Assembly (NCBI RefSeq): GCF_003315035.1
Contig: NZ_QNRE01000004.1
Coordinates: 124,001-188,000 of the forward strand
DNA length: 64,000 nt
From: Nocardia puris
Lineage (GTDB): Bacteria; Actinomycetota; Actinomycetes; Mycobacteriales; Mycobacteriaceae
Direction of reading: 5' to 3'
Shown here: positions 1 through 9,800 of the stretch, piece after piece
Layout: each line of letters starts with the position of its first letter
Position numbering within the stretch: the first letter of the stretch is position 1
The notes under the pieces: model-generated
What the model saw: only the letters and a program-made list of their open reading frames with translations
What the model was told of the DNA's origin: nothing
The model's database searches: none
Program-made: the position numbers and the translations under genes

Positions 1-1635
1 GCGGCGCGCGCGCACCACCCACCACGCCACCAGCGCGCCCAGCAGCAGCGTGACGGGGATGCTCGCCACCTCCAGCGCGGGCACCAGCGAGAGCGGCATG
101 ACGAGCAGTCTGCCGAGGCCGACACCTGCCGACGCGCCCAGTGCGATCATCACGTGATCTTCGACACCGCGATGCCGCGGCTCCGGATCGGGACCCACCC
201 GCGGCGCCGGATCGAGCCTGCGGTGCGGCGGCGTCTGGGCGATCTGTCCGGTTTCGTCGAGGCGGTACGCGAGTTCGGCCATGCGGCGCTCGATGGCGGA
301 GTCGACCACGCCGGTCAGCTCGGTGACCGCCTGCTGGAGGCGATCGGGGTAGTCGCCCAGTTCGGCGGGGCGCAGGCGGTCGAGCTCGGCACGGGCGGCG
401 GTGTGCAGGGCGCGGACGTGGCCGCCCACCTCGGTCATGAGATCGACGCGGGCCAGGTGCAGCCGGCCGCGCAGCGTGGACATGGCGGTGGCGCGCCCGC
501 CGTCGCGTCCGGCGAGCAGCGCGGCCCGCTCCTCGCGCCAGCGCACGGGTTGCGCGCCGGCGCGCAGGGCGGCGACCTGTTCGGCGATGCGCTTCCTGGT
601 GTCGGTGAGCACGCGGTGCAGCACGGCGCCGTAGCGGTCGCCCACGGCGGAGCCCGCGCCCGCCGCGGCGGCGACCAGGTCGGCGTGCAGGGTGGGCAGG
701 CCCGAGCGGTCCACCAGACCGGCGTCGCCGCCCGCGCGGCCCGCGACCGCCAGGCGCGCCGACACCGGCAGGATGTCGAGTTCGTCGAGGCCGTTCGCCG
801 CCAGGATCTCGAGGTTGTGCGCGAGCACCGCGCGCCAGTCCTGGTAGGCGTGGATGCCGTTCATCACCAGTAGCACCCGGGCCCCGTCGGCGCGCAGCTT
901 GCGCACGGCGGTCAACGTGCCGGTGCCGAGCGCGCTGCCCGCGTCCAGCAGGACCAGCGCCACGCTGGAGGGCGCCGCGCCCGAGGACGAGGTGGTCTCG
1001 ACGGCCGCGCCGGGGTCGGTGATCGGATCGGTGAAGTCGATGTGCGGCTCGTAGCGGGCCAGTTCGGTGCGCAAGAGCGTGGTGTTCGCGTCGTCGGGGC
1101 CGATCAACGCGACGGTCGAGGCGTCCCCCGCGCCCCGCACCGCCTTGAGCAGCGCCGTGCCCTGCGGATGCCAGCGGGCCACCACGGCCTCGACCTCGTC
1201 GGGGAGGGTGTGCGGCGCGGCCGGGGATGTGCCCACGACAGGAGTGCCGGACGGAGGCGCGACATCCGGAGACGCGGGAGGCGGCGGTGATGGGTGCGCG
1301 CCCACCGCCGGGCTCGACGCATCGACTGGCGAATTCGTCCCATCCCGGGACGGGACCGGAACGCCCGCAGGCGGAATCGATCCGACCGGCGACGAGCCCG
1401 GCACGGACGACGGCCCCTGCGCGGGTGGGGGCGAACCCGAGGGCGGCGCTCCCGGCCTCGGTGGCGCGGCCGTGGTGGCGGGATCAGCAGCGGGCGCGCT
1501 CGGCACGGGATCGGGCTGGGAATCCGCCGCACCAGGGTCGGCGGTCCGTCCGGCCCACCCGCCGAACGGGCGCCACTCCTGGGCGGTGGCCGGGTCCGGG
1601 GGTTCGGCCGGACCCGGCCGGTCAGAGTCCGGCAC
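1..1635 (-). CDS. dynamin-like pseudo-GTPase, membrane-anchored (3' end outside window)
   Basis: Partial gene, about 545 residues visible and continuing past position 1. The start is a GTG at 1635-1633 that overlaps the end of the upstream gene, so the two are translationally coupled. Residues 1 to about 140 are a Pro/Ser/Gly-rich disordered stretch. A Rossmann-like GTPase core follows, with VALIGPDDANTT where a P-loop belongs and VLLVMNGIHAY where NKxD belongs. The P-loop Lys and the G4 Asp are therefore missing. A helical region follows, and hydrophobic segments near the visible end (GLGRLLVMPLSLVPALEV, then PVTLLLGALVAWWVV) suggest membrane anchoring. The pair resembles the two hypothetical genes beside trmB/mmpL3 in mycobacteria (Rv0209/Rv0210 from memory). 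Function unknown; membrane remodelling or cell-envelope scaffolding is an inference from the dynamin-like layout. Confidence 0.7.
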   Translation of the reverse strand, partial: MPDSDRPGPAEPPDPATAQEWRPFGGWAGRTADPGAADSQPDPVPSAPAADPATTAAPPRPGAPPSGSPPPAQGPSSVPGSSPVGSIPPAGVPVPSRDGTNSPVDASSPAVGAHPSPPPPASPDVAPPSGTPVVGTSPAAPHTLPDEVEAVVARWHPQGTALLKAVRGAGDASTVALIGPDDANTTLLRTELARYEPHIDFTDPITDPGAAVETTSSSGAAPSSVALVLLDAGSALGTGTLTAVRKLRADGARVLLVMNGIHAYQDWRAVLAHNLEILAANGLDELDILPVSARLAVAGRAGGDAGLVDRSGLPTLHADLVAAAAGAGSAVGDRYGAVLHRVLTDTRKRIAEQVAALRAGAQPVRWREERAALLAGRDGGRATAMSTLRGRLHLARVDLMTEVGGHVRALHTAARAELDRLRPAELGDYPDRLQQAVTELTGVVDSAIERRMAELAYRLDETGQIAQTPPHRRLDPAPRVGPDPEPRHRGVEDHVMIALGASAGVGLGRLLVMPLSLVPALEVASIPVTLLLGALVAWWVVRARR

Positions 1636-2740
1636 TGCTCATCCGTTCCCATAGTCGGATGTAGCCGTTGTGGACGCGCAGGGCGGCGCGGCGGGCGACC
1701 GGCGGCATATCGCTGGACACCACGGCGCGCCAGCGGGCGGCCCTGGTGAGGGCATCGTCGGCGTCGGCGGGCGCGGGCGACGGGTAGCCGGCGGCCAGGT
1801 GCGCGACGGCCGGGTTGGCCAGTCCCGCGGTGAGCGCCAGCCACATCGCGTCGTCGCCGTAGAGGTAGTGCTCGATGACGTCGCGCACGGGCGCGCCACC
1901 GTCGGGGACGGCGCGCGCCGCCAACCGGGCCAGCTCGTCGAGCAGTTCGCCGCCGCGCAGCGCCGCCACCTGCTCGTAGCGACGATGCAGCAGCCGGTGC
2001 AGCGCGTCGATGCCGCTGGCGGCGTGCAGGATTTGCAGGATCGCGTGCGGGCTCAGGCCCGGATCGTGGCGCAGCGCGCTCAGCGCGCAGTTCACCCCGT
2101 GCAGCTCCCAGCGGTGCAGCAGTTGCTCGCGCTCGGCGAAGTCGGGGCCCGCGGCGGGCGAGACGAACAGGTCGGCCGAGAGCGTCAGCGAGGGGTCGGC
2201 GTCGGCCGCGAGCCTGCGCAACGTGGCCATATCGGCGTCGGTCACCGCGCCCGCCCTGGTGCGCACGGCCAGCGCCGACACCACCGGCAGCGTGACGATC
2301 CCGAGTTCGCGCGAGTACTGCTCGGCGGCCACCACGGCGTCGCCCCAGCGCGAGCCGATCGCGTCGGCCTTGTTCAGCACCACCACCGTGCGCTCGGGCG
2401 GCAGACCCGCCAGCACCCGGCGGTCGGCGGGCTGCGGCGCGCCCGCGAGCACGTAGACGACGATATCGGCGTCGAGCACCGGATCGGGCACGCCGGGCTC
2501 GTCCACCGGACCGGTCTCCGCGGCCGACATCAGCGCCAGCGCGTGCAGCACCGTGGTGCGCCCGGCGTGCGCGCGCCCGGTGACCTGGATGCGCGGCGGC
2601 CTGCGCCACGCGGCGACGGCCGCGTTGGCCTGCTGCCCGAGGGCGGCGGCGCGGCCGCCGAGGGCTTGCAGGTCGTAGAGCAGTCGGTCGAGTTGATCCT
2701 GTTCGCGGGTCCGCGCGGTGAACTCGGTGGCTGTCGGCAT
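1622..2740 (-). CDS. dynamin-like GTPase, soluble partner
   Basis: 372 aa. The start ATG at 2740 has a strong ribosome site (GGGGGTG). A GTPase core lies in residues 50-170. The P-loop is GRAHAGRTT, with Arg in place of the usual Lys. A clear G4 motif NKAD sits in VVVLNKADAIG. The C-terminal 200 residues are helical (ELLDELARLAARA and similar), as in bacterial dynamin-like or YfjP/Roc-type GTPases. There is no signal peptide or membrane segment. The last 14 bases overlap the membrane-anchored partner downstream, so the two products probably work as a complex. The K-to-R change may lower nucleotide turnover. Family assignment is moderate; the biological role is not known from the sequence. Confidence 0.75.
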   Translation of the reverse strand: MPTATEFTARTREQDQLDRLLYDLQALGGRAAALGQQANAAVAAWRRPPRIQVTGRAHAGRTTVLHALALMSAAETGPVDEPGVPDPVLDADIVVYVLAGAPQPADRRVLAGLPPERTVVVLNKADAIGSRWGDAVVAAEQYSRELGIVTLPVVSALAVRTRAGAVTDADMATLRRLAADADPSLTLSADLFVSPAAGPDFAEREQLLHRWELHGVNCALSALRHDPGLSPHAILQILHAASGIDALHRLLHRRYEQVAALRGGELLDELARLAARAVPDGGAPVRDVIEHYLYGDDAMWLALTAGLANPAVAHLAAGYPSPAPADADDALTRAARWRAVVSSDMPPVARRAALRVHNGYIRLWERMSSAGL

Positions 2741-2804
2741 GGTGGCACCCCCTTTTCGGTGCGCAATTCTGTCAGACGAGGGCCGCTCGGGGCAGCCGAG
2801 GAGT

Positions 2805-3587
2805 TCAGGACCCGGAGAAGAACTTGTTGACGGTGCGCACCGCCCAGCCCGGCGCGACCTTGGCCGCCGTGGCCAGCACCTTGGCCTGGGCGCCGATCTC
2901 GTAGTGCACCTTGGGCAGCCTGGGCCGCTTGCTGGTGGCCTCCCAGATCCCGTGCGCCACGTCCTCGGCGGTGAGCCGGACGCCGAGCGATCTGGTGGTC
3001 CCGGTGTCCACCCCCTCGACCATGGCGGTCGCGACGAACAGCGGCCACACCGCGATCACCCGGATGTCGTGGCGGGCCCATTCCAGGTCCAGCGCCTCGG
3101 TGAGGCTCTTGACCGCCGACTTGCTGGCCCCGTAGCTGGCCAGTTCGGGCTGGCCGTAGATCGCCGAGGCCGAGCACAGGTTCACCACCTGGGCGCCCTT
3201 GGTGTCGCGCAGGTACGGAAAGGCGTAGTAGCTGCCCGCGATGACGCCGCCGATATTGACGTCCACGATCGCCTGGTGGGCCGCGATGTCGAGCGCCTCG
3301 AAACGCCCCGACCGCAGGATGCCCGCGTTATTGATCAGCACGTCCAGGCGCCCGGTCTCGCCGTGGAACTCGGCCAGGCGCTGCTCCCATTGCGTGTTGT
3401 TCGTCACATCGAGCACGCCGGTCTGCGCCGTGCCGCCCGCCGCGGCGATGTCGGCGGCGAGCCGGCTCAGGCCCACCTCGTCGATGTCGTAGGCGCCCAC
3501 GTGGTACCCGTGCCCAGCGAAAACAAGCGCGGTGGCCCTGCCGATGCCCGCCGCCGCACCGGTGATGAACACCGTCGGTGAACTCAT
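2805..3587 (-). CDS. SDR family NAD(P)-dependent oxidoreductase
   Basis: 260 aa classical short-chain dehydrogenase/reductase. The Gly-rich cofactor motif TGAAAGIG is at the N-terminus. An acidic Asp after beta-2 (GAYDIDE) favours NAD(H). NNAG follows at about residue 85, and the catalytic Ser and YGASK (YxxxK) at about 150-160. The C-terminus has a basic amphipathic tail ending in FFSGS, common in actinobacterial SDRs of unknown substrate. A TAGACT box lies on the minus strand 6 nt before the ATG (3594-3599), which predicts a leaderless transcript. It stands apart from its neighbours, so the substrate cannot be inferred. Confidence 0.9.
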   Translation of the reverse strand: MSSPTVFITGAAAGIGRATALVFAGHGYHVGAYDIDEVGLSRLAADIAAAGGTAQTGVLDVTNNTQWEQRLAEFHGETGRLDVLINNAGILRSGRFEALDIAAHQAIVDVNIGGVIAGSYYAFPYLRDTKGAQVVNLCSASAIYGQPELASYGASKSAVKSLTEALDLEWARHDIRVIAVWPLFVATAMVEGVDTGTTRSLGVRLTAEDVAHGIWEATSKRPRLPKVHYEIGAQAKVLATAAKVAPGWAVRTVNKFFSGS

Positions 3588-3756
3588 GCGGGCAGTCTAG
3601 TGCCGGAATCGCCCGTTTCCGCGAGGGAATTCCGCGGCCGCCGGGGGCTATCGCGGGTTATCGGTGTTCACTTATTGTCAGCGGACGTGGCCGTCACCAG
3701 TGTCGGTGTGCAGCATCGCTTTTGGTGACGCTCTTCGGCCCTCCGAGGAGGTTGCG

Positions 3757-5082
3757 ATGAGCGTCGACGCCATCGGTGTTGTCGGCAGCGGCGAACCGCT
3801 CTTACCGAGCGCCGACCCGTTCCACCGCCCGCCCCGCGGGTTCGCCGCGCGGCCACCCGGGACGATCCTGCGCAGCCGTCGCGTCGACCTCGCGGCATTC
3901 GGCCTCGTACCGCAACGCGCCTCGGCCTGGCAGCTGCTCTACCGCAGCACCGATATGCACGGCGCGCCGGAGGTGGCGATCACCACTGTGCTGCTGCCGG
4001 ACGGCGCCGAACCGGGCGAGGACCGTCCCCTGCTGGCGTTCCAGACGGCGATGGACGCCGTCACTGAACGCTGCTCCCCGTCCTACGCGCTGCGCCGCGG
4101 CTCGCGCGCGCTGGGCTCGGTCACCCAGATGGAATGGCTGCTGGTCGCGAACGCGCTGCGCCGCGGGTGGGCGGTCTCCCTCGCCGATCACGAGGGCCCG
4201 CACGGCAACTTCGGCGCGCCCCGCGAACCCGGGTACCGCGCGCTCGACGGCTTGCGCGCCGCGTTGAGCTTCGAACCCCTCGGCCTGCCCGCCGACACCA
4301 GAATCGGCGTGTGGGGCTACTCCGGGGGCGGTATGGCCAGCTCGTGGGCGGTGGAGATGGCGCCGACCTACGCACCGGAACTCAATATCGTCGGGGCGGT
4401 GCTCGGCGCGCCCGTCGGCGATCCGGGACAGGTCTTCGAGCGGCTCAACGGCGGTCATTACGCGGGGCTGCCCGCGATCGTCATCGCCGCGTTGCACCGG
4501 CTCTACCCGGCGCTGGGCGAGGTCGTGGCGCGCGATATGACCGACGACGGCCGCCGCTTCCTGGGCATCGCCGAACGCTCCACACCGCTGGCCGCCATCC
4601 TCGCGCTGGCGGGCAAACGCGTGGACGACCTGATCAGCCGCCCGCTCGACGAGGTGCTGGCCTCCCCCGAATTCCGGGCCATGTTCGACGACCTCCGGCT
4701 GGGCAACTCCATCCCGGCCTGCCCGCTGCTGGTGGTGCAGCCCGTACACGACCAGGTCATCCATATGGACGGCGTGGACGGGCAGGTGGCCCGCTACCGG
4801 CGCGGCGGCGCGCACGTGACCTACGTGCGCGACCGGCTCAGCGAGCACTTCTCGATGATGGTGCTCGGCACCCCGATGAGCCTGGACTGGCTGGCCGACC
4901 GTCTCGCGGGCGAACCGCCGACCGCCGACGGCGACACGACGGTCTGGTCGGTGCTGACCTCGCCGACCACGCTGCGCGGCCTGCTGGAGATCGCGACGAC
5001 CACCGCCCGCGTACTGCTCGGCCGCCCGCTGCGGTCCGACCCCGCGCCCGCACCGGCCGCCGTCACCGAGCGGGCCGCCTGA
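3757..5082 (+). CDS. LIP-family lipase/esterase
   Basis: 441 aa when started at the ATG at 3757, chosen because GAGGAGG lies 5 nt upstream; an upstream in-frame ATG at 3664 has no such site. Alpha/beta hydrolase of the secretory lipase type (PF03583-like). The nucleophile elbow is GYSGGG, the acid is in QPVHDQVI and the His is in LSEHFSMM, so the triad is complete. The family normally hydrolyses triacylglycerol or other acyl esters. With this start no signal peptide is visible, which is odd for a family that is usually exported. It may act inside the cell or rely on an undetected N-terminus. The last 40 residues are Ala/Pro-rich. Monocistronic. Confidence 0.85.
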   Translation: MSVDAIGVVGSGEPLLPSADPFHRPPRGFAARPPGTILRSRRVDLAAFGLVPQRASAWQLLYRSTDMHGAPEVAITTVLLPDGAEPGEDRPLLAFQTAMDAVTERCSPSYALRRGSRALGSVTQMEWLLVANALRRGWAVSLADHEGPHGNFGAPREPGYRALDGLRAALSFEPLGLPADTRIGVWGYSGGGMASSWAVEMAPTYAPELNIVGAVLGAPVGDPGQVFERLNGGHYAGLPAIVIAALHRLYPALGEVVARDMTDDGRRFLGIAERSTPLAAILALAGKRVDDLISRPLDEVLASPEFRAMFDDLRLGNSIPACPLLVVQPVHDQVIHMDGVDGQVARYRRGGAHVTYVRDRLSEHFSMMVLGTPMSLDWLADRLAGEPPTADGDTTVWSVLTSPTTLRGLLEIATTTARVLLGRPLRSDPAPAPAAVTERAA

Positions 5083-5360
5083 GGGGGCCGGGCGGCGTGA
5101 TCACCCGCGACCACACGCCGACCCCGGCAATGGGACTTGACAGCGCGACCACACGCGACCGCGCGCCGGTCCCGGCACCGGGACCGAACCCAGTCACCAC
5201 CACACCGCGAACACCCCGCCGACCCCGCCCTCACCTGGCGCACACGGCCCGGTGAGCACCCGCCGACGACGCGCGCCGAGGGAATCGGACACCGCCCGCC
5301 GCCCGCGCGAAAGCGCCCGTCCGGGGTACGAGTGCCGTGCGGTTACGGTGATGCTGGACA

Positions 5361-6170
5361 ATGGACGCCGTGAACGACGCCGCCAACCACACTGTCGAGT
5401 CGGTTCCGGGCAGGCCGTCCACAGCGTCGGTCCCGCTCGAAGCGGGCCGACGATCGCCGACCGGATCCCGCCTGTACCCCCGCGTGACCAGCTTCCGCTC
5501 CCGCCGGGGCGCGCTGACGCCCAATCAGCAGGGCGCCTGGGAGCGCATGTGGCCGGCGATCGGCCGCGAGGTCGGCGACGCGCCGCTGGACGCCGCCGCC
5601 TGGTTCGGCCGCGAGGCGCCGCTGGTCATCGAGATCGGCTGCGGGACGGGCACGGCTACCGCCGCGATGGCGCAGGCCGAACCGCACCTGAACCTGATCG
5701 GCATCGAGGTCTACCAGCCGGGCCTGGCGCAGCTGGTGCAGCGCGTGGAGCGCGACGGCATCCAGAACGTCCGCCTGCTGCGCGGCGACGCCGTCGACGT
5801 GCTCGAGCACATGATTGCCGAAGAGTCGCTGACCGGGGTCCGGGTGTTCTTCCCGGATCCGTGGCCCAAGGCACGCCACCACAAGCGCAGGCTGTTGCAG
5901 CCCGCGACGCTGGCGCTCATCGCCAATCGGCTGAAGCCGGGCGGTGTGCTGCACGTCGCGACCGATCACGCGGGTTACGCCGAGCACATCGCCGAGGTCG
6001 GTGCCGCGGAACCCCTGCTCGTGGGCCTGAACGAGGTCACGGGCGGCCCCGGCGGCGCGGTGCTCGACAACGCGCCGATCGGCTTCGAACGGCCCGTGAC
6101 CAAGTTCGAGGGCAAGGCACATCGGGCCGGAAGCGCCATCACCGACTTCATATGGGGCAAGATCGAGTGA
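5361..6170 (+). CDS. trmB: tRNA (guanine-N7-)-methyltransferase
   Basis: 269 aa. Makes m7G46 in the variable loop of tRNAs using S-adenosylmethionine. The SAM motif EIGCGTGTAT lies near residue 93. The family signature FFPDPWPKARHHKRRL follows, and then the TDHAGYAEH region. An extra 40 residues of low complexity precede the core (SFRSRRGALTPNQQ is the usual family start region). First gene of an operon: its TGA overlaps the ATG of the NYN gene (TGATG), which in turn overlaps mmpL3. The order trmB - NYN - mmpL3 matches the mycobacterial mmpL3 locus and argues for vertical inheritance. Confidence 0.95.
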   Translation: MDAVNDAANHTVESVPGRPSTASVPLEAGRRSPTGSRLYPRVTSFRSRRGALTPNQQGAWERMWPAIGREVGDAPLDAAAWFGREAPLVIEIGCGTGTATAAMAQAEPHLNLIGIEVYQPGLAQLVQRVERDGIQNVRLLRGDAVDVLEHMIAEESLTGVRVFFPDPWPKARHHKRRLLQPATLALIANRLKPGGVLHVATDHAGYAEHIAEVGAAEPLLVGLNEVTGGPGGAVLDNAPIGFERPVTKFEGKAHRAGSAITDFIWGKIE

Positions 6171-6895
6171 TGAGCCTTAGCGAGATGGCCCACGAAGTCG
6201 TGGATGTTGCCGGGGGGGTGCACGGCGGGTCGGAAGGCCCCGGCGGCGCCACGCCGGATGTACGCCGGGTGCTGCTCGTCTGGGACGCCCCGAATCTCGA
6301 CATGGGGCTGGGCGCGATCCTGGGCGGCCGCCCGACGGCCGCCTACCGCCCCCGTTTCGACGCGCTCGGCCGGTGGTTGCTGGCGCGCACCGCGGAACTG
6401 TCCGTGGGCAGTGCCACCCGGGTGGAGCCCGAGGCGACGGTATTCACCAATATCGCGCCCGGCACCGCCGATGTGGTGCGCCCTTGGGTGGAGGCGCTGC
6501 GCAACGTCGGCTACGCGGTGTTCGCCAAACCGAAGATCGACGAGGACTCCGACGTCGACGCCGACATGCTCGCGCACATCGAATTGCGCAGCCGCGGCGC
6601 CGGACTCGCGGGCATCATGGTGGCCTCGGCCGACGGTCAGGCCTTCCGCGAACCGCTCGAACAACTCGCCGCCCAGGGCGTGCCGGTCCAGGTGCTCGGC
6701 TTCCGCGAGCACGCGAGCTGGGCCGTGACATCCGATACTCTCGAATTCATCGACCTCGAGGACATCCCCGGCGTGTTCCGTGAACCGCTGCCGAGGGTCA
6801 GCCTCGACTCGCTGCCCGACGAGGGCGCCTGGCTGCAGCCGTTCCGGCCGCTGTCGGCGCTGCTCACCTCTCGCCCTGCCCAAGGAGTCGCTTAG
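6170..6895 (+). CDS. NYN domain (PIN-like RNase) protein of the mmpL3 locus
   Basis: 241 aa. Starts at the ATG at 6170, inside the trmB stop, and its TAG shares a base with the mmpL3 GTG, so all three genes are coupled. The NYN/LabA fold is recognisable: VLLVWDAPNLDMGLG carries the first acidic residue, KPKIDEDSDVDADM the second acidic cluster, and GIMVASADGQAF the third. Such proteins are predicted metal-dependent RNases. The orthologous position in M. tuberculosis is held by Rv0207c. The reason for its strict linkage to MmpL3 and TrmB is unknown. Function in RNA turnover is inferred from the fold only. Confidence 0.85.
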   Translation: MSLSEMAHEVVDVAGGVHGGSEGPGGATPDVRRVLLVWDAPNLDMGLGAILGGRPTAAYRPRFDALGRWLLARTAELSVGSATRVEPEATVFTNIAPGTADVVRPWVEALRNVGYAVFAKPKIDEDSDVDADMLAHIELRSRGAGLAGIMVASADGQAFREPLEQLAAQGVPVQVLGFREHASWAVTSDTLEFIDLEDIPGVFREPLPRVSLDSLPDEGAWLQPFRPLSALLTSRPAQGVA

Positions 6896-9800
6896 TGTTC
6901 ACGCGCTGGGGCGATCTGGTCTACCGGCTGCGCTTCGCCGTCATCGGCGTGGTCACGGCCGCCCTCCTGGCCCTCGGTGGCTACGGCCTCGGCCTGGAGG
7001 ACCATCTCAGCTCCAGCGGGTGGGACGACCCCACATCGGAGTCCGCGCAGGCCGCCAAGATCGCCGACGCCGCCTTCGGCCGCGATCACAACAGCGACGT
7101 GATCCTGCTCTACACGGCGCCGGAGGGGAAGACGATCGACGACCCGGAGTTCCGGGACAAGATCGTCGAGAGCCTCAACCGGCTGCCGCGCGAGCATCCG
7201 GAACAGATCGCGAAGGTCAACGGCGCGTACTGGATCACCGAGACCGGGCCCGGCCAGCCGATGCTGTTCGGCTCCAAGGACAAGAAGTACACCTTCGCCT
7301 CCATCGCCATCGTCGGTGACAACGACACCGACATGGTGCGCAACTTCCGCGCGGTCAAGGACGTCTTCTACATCGACGGCGTCGACGTGCAGGTCACCGG
7401 CCTGCAAGCGGTGGCGGGCACGCTCAACGACACCATGGCCTCCGACCAGAAGCGCATGGAGCTGCTGGCCATCCCGGCCGTCGCGGTGCTGCTGTTCTTC
7501 ATCTTCGGCGGCCTGGTCGCGGCCGGCCTGCCGCTGGTGGTGGGCGGTCTCACCATCATCGGCGCCAACGGCATCATCATGGCGTTGACGAAGTTCACCG
7601 AGGTGAACTCGTTCGTGGGCGGTGTCGTGTCGATGATCGGCCTCGGTCTGGCCATCGACTACGGCTTGTTCATCGTCAGCCGGTTCCGCGAGGAACTGGC
7701 CGAGGGCTACGACACCCGCGCCGCCGTGCGCCGCTCGGTGATGACGGCGGGGCGCACGGTCGTGTTCTCCGCGACCATGATCATCGCCAGCCTCGGCGGC
7801 ATGCTGCTGTTCCCGCAGGGCTTCCTGAAATCGGTCGCCTACGGCACCATCGCCACCGTCTCGCTGGCCGCGCTCACCGCGATCACCATCCTGCCGGCGA
7901 TGCTCGCGATCCTCGGCCCGCGCGTGGACATGCTCGGCCTCAAGCGTTTCCGCAAGACCAAGACCGCCGAAGAGGTGGAGAACAGCTTCTGGGGCCGGTC
8001 CACCCAGTGGGTGATGAAGCACCCGCTCAAGATCGCGGTGCCGATCTGCGTCGGCCTGCTGCTGCTGATCATCCCGGTGAAGAACCTGGCGTTCGGCGGC
8101 ATCAACGAGCGGTACCTGCCGCCGGACAATCCCACCCGCGTCGCGCTGGAGAACTTCTACGAGGTGTTCCCGCTGCGCAAGACCGACCCGGTGCAGCTGG
8201 TGATGGTCTCCGAGGACAGCCAGGCCGTCGGCAACGTGTGGCGCCAGGCCAACGACGCCCCCGGCCTGACCGGTGACTTCTCGACGCCGAGCCGCTCGGT
8301 GGACGACCGCAACGTCTACCGCATCGAGGCGACGCTCGAGGACTCCGAGAACGCCAACCCCACCATCGACTATCTGCGCTCGCTCGACGTGCCCGACAAC
8401 GTCGAGGTCTACGTCGGCGGACAGCCCGCGATCCAGAAGGACAGCATCGACGCGCTGCTGGACCGGATGCCGCTGATGATCGCGCTGGTGCTGTTCACCA
8501 CCACGGTGCTGATGTTCCTGACGTTCGGATCGCTGGTGCTGCCGATCAAGGCCGCCCTGATGAGCGCGCTCGGGCTCGGGTCCACGCTCGGCATCCTGAC
8601 CTGGATCTTCGTGGACGGGCACGGTTCCGGGCTGCTGAACTTCACCCCGCAGCCGATCATGTCACCGGTTTTGGTGCTGATCATCGCGGTGATCTACGGC
8701 TTGTCCACCGACTACGAGGTGTTCCTGCTGTCCAGGATGGTGGAGGCGCGCAGCCAAGGCGCGTCCACCACCGAGGCGGTGCGCGCCGGCACGGCGCACA
8801 CGGGTCGCATCATCACCGCGGCGGCGCTGATCCTGCTGGTCGTCGTGGGCGCGTTCGCGTTCTCCGACCTGGTGATGATGCAGTACATCGCCTACGGCCT
8901 GATCGCGGCGCTGATCATCGACGCCACCATCCTGCGCATGTGGCTGGTGCCCGCCACCATGAAGCTGCTCGGCGACGACTGCTGGTGGGCGCCCGCCTGG
9001 ATGAAGCGCATCCAGGAGAAGATCGGCCTGGGCGAGCCCATCCTCGACGACGAGCGCCCCGGCGGCGGCGAAGTGGTCGACCTGGTGAAGACCACGCCGA
9101 TCACCGATCCGGTCACCATGCAGATGCCGGCCCTGCCGGAGAGCAAGCAGCGCAAGTCGCCGCGGCGGCCGCGCACCATCGAGGAGATCGAGGCCGAAGC
9201 GCCCACGCAGCGCATGGATTCGCTGCCGCCCGCGCCGCGGCCGGTGCTGGGTCCGCACGATCCGACGCGCCCGCGCGCCAGTTCGCTGTCGGGGTTGCCC
9301 GATCCGGGTGAGTCGCGAGCTGCCAAGGATCCGGAGCCTCCGGCCGTGCCGGATGTGGATCCGAATCCGACACAGCGCTTTTCGCCGATCACCGGGGATG
9401 CCCCCGGGATCTCGCTGCCCGCCGAGCATGCTTCGGGGCCGAAGCCGCCGCGCCGGATCTCCGATTCCGGTGTGCCGGACGAGGTTTCGTCGGAGGATTC
9501 GACGCCGGAGCGGCCCGCGGGGTTCTCGACGCCAGGTGCGCCGGATTCGCCGGCCGGAGTTTCCGGGTTCCGGTTGCCGGAAGCCGAGACCCAGGAGCCC
9601 GGTGGATCGCCTGCGTCGCAAGGTGATTCGGATGCAAGGTTCCGGTCCGGTGCGGATTCGGAGTTCACGCTCGGTGGCGAGTCGGGTGCCGGTGCGCACT
9701 TCCGGTCCAGCGAGAACTCGGGAGTGCCGCTCGGCAATGCCGCGGGGCCTGCTTCCGGATTCGCGTTCCCCGGTGCGGAATCGGCGCGCTGGTCCGAGAC

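Noticed and set aside
3664-3756. N-terminal extension of the lipase from an ATG at 3664
   Set aside because: The ATG at 3757 has a strong GAGGAGG site at ideal distance; the extension has no signal peptide and no ribosome site.
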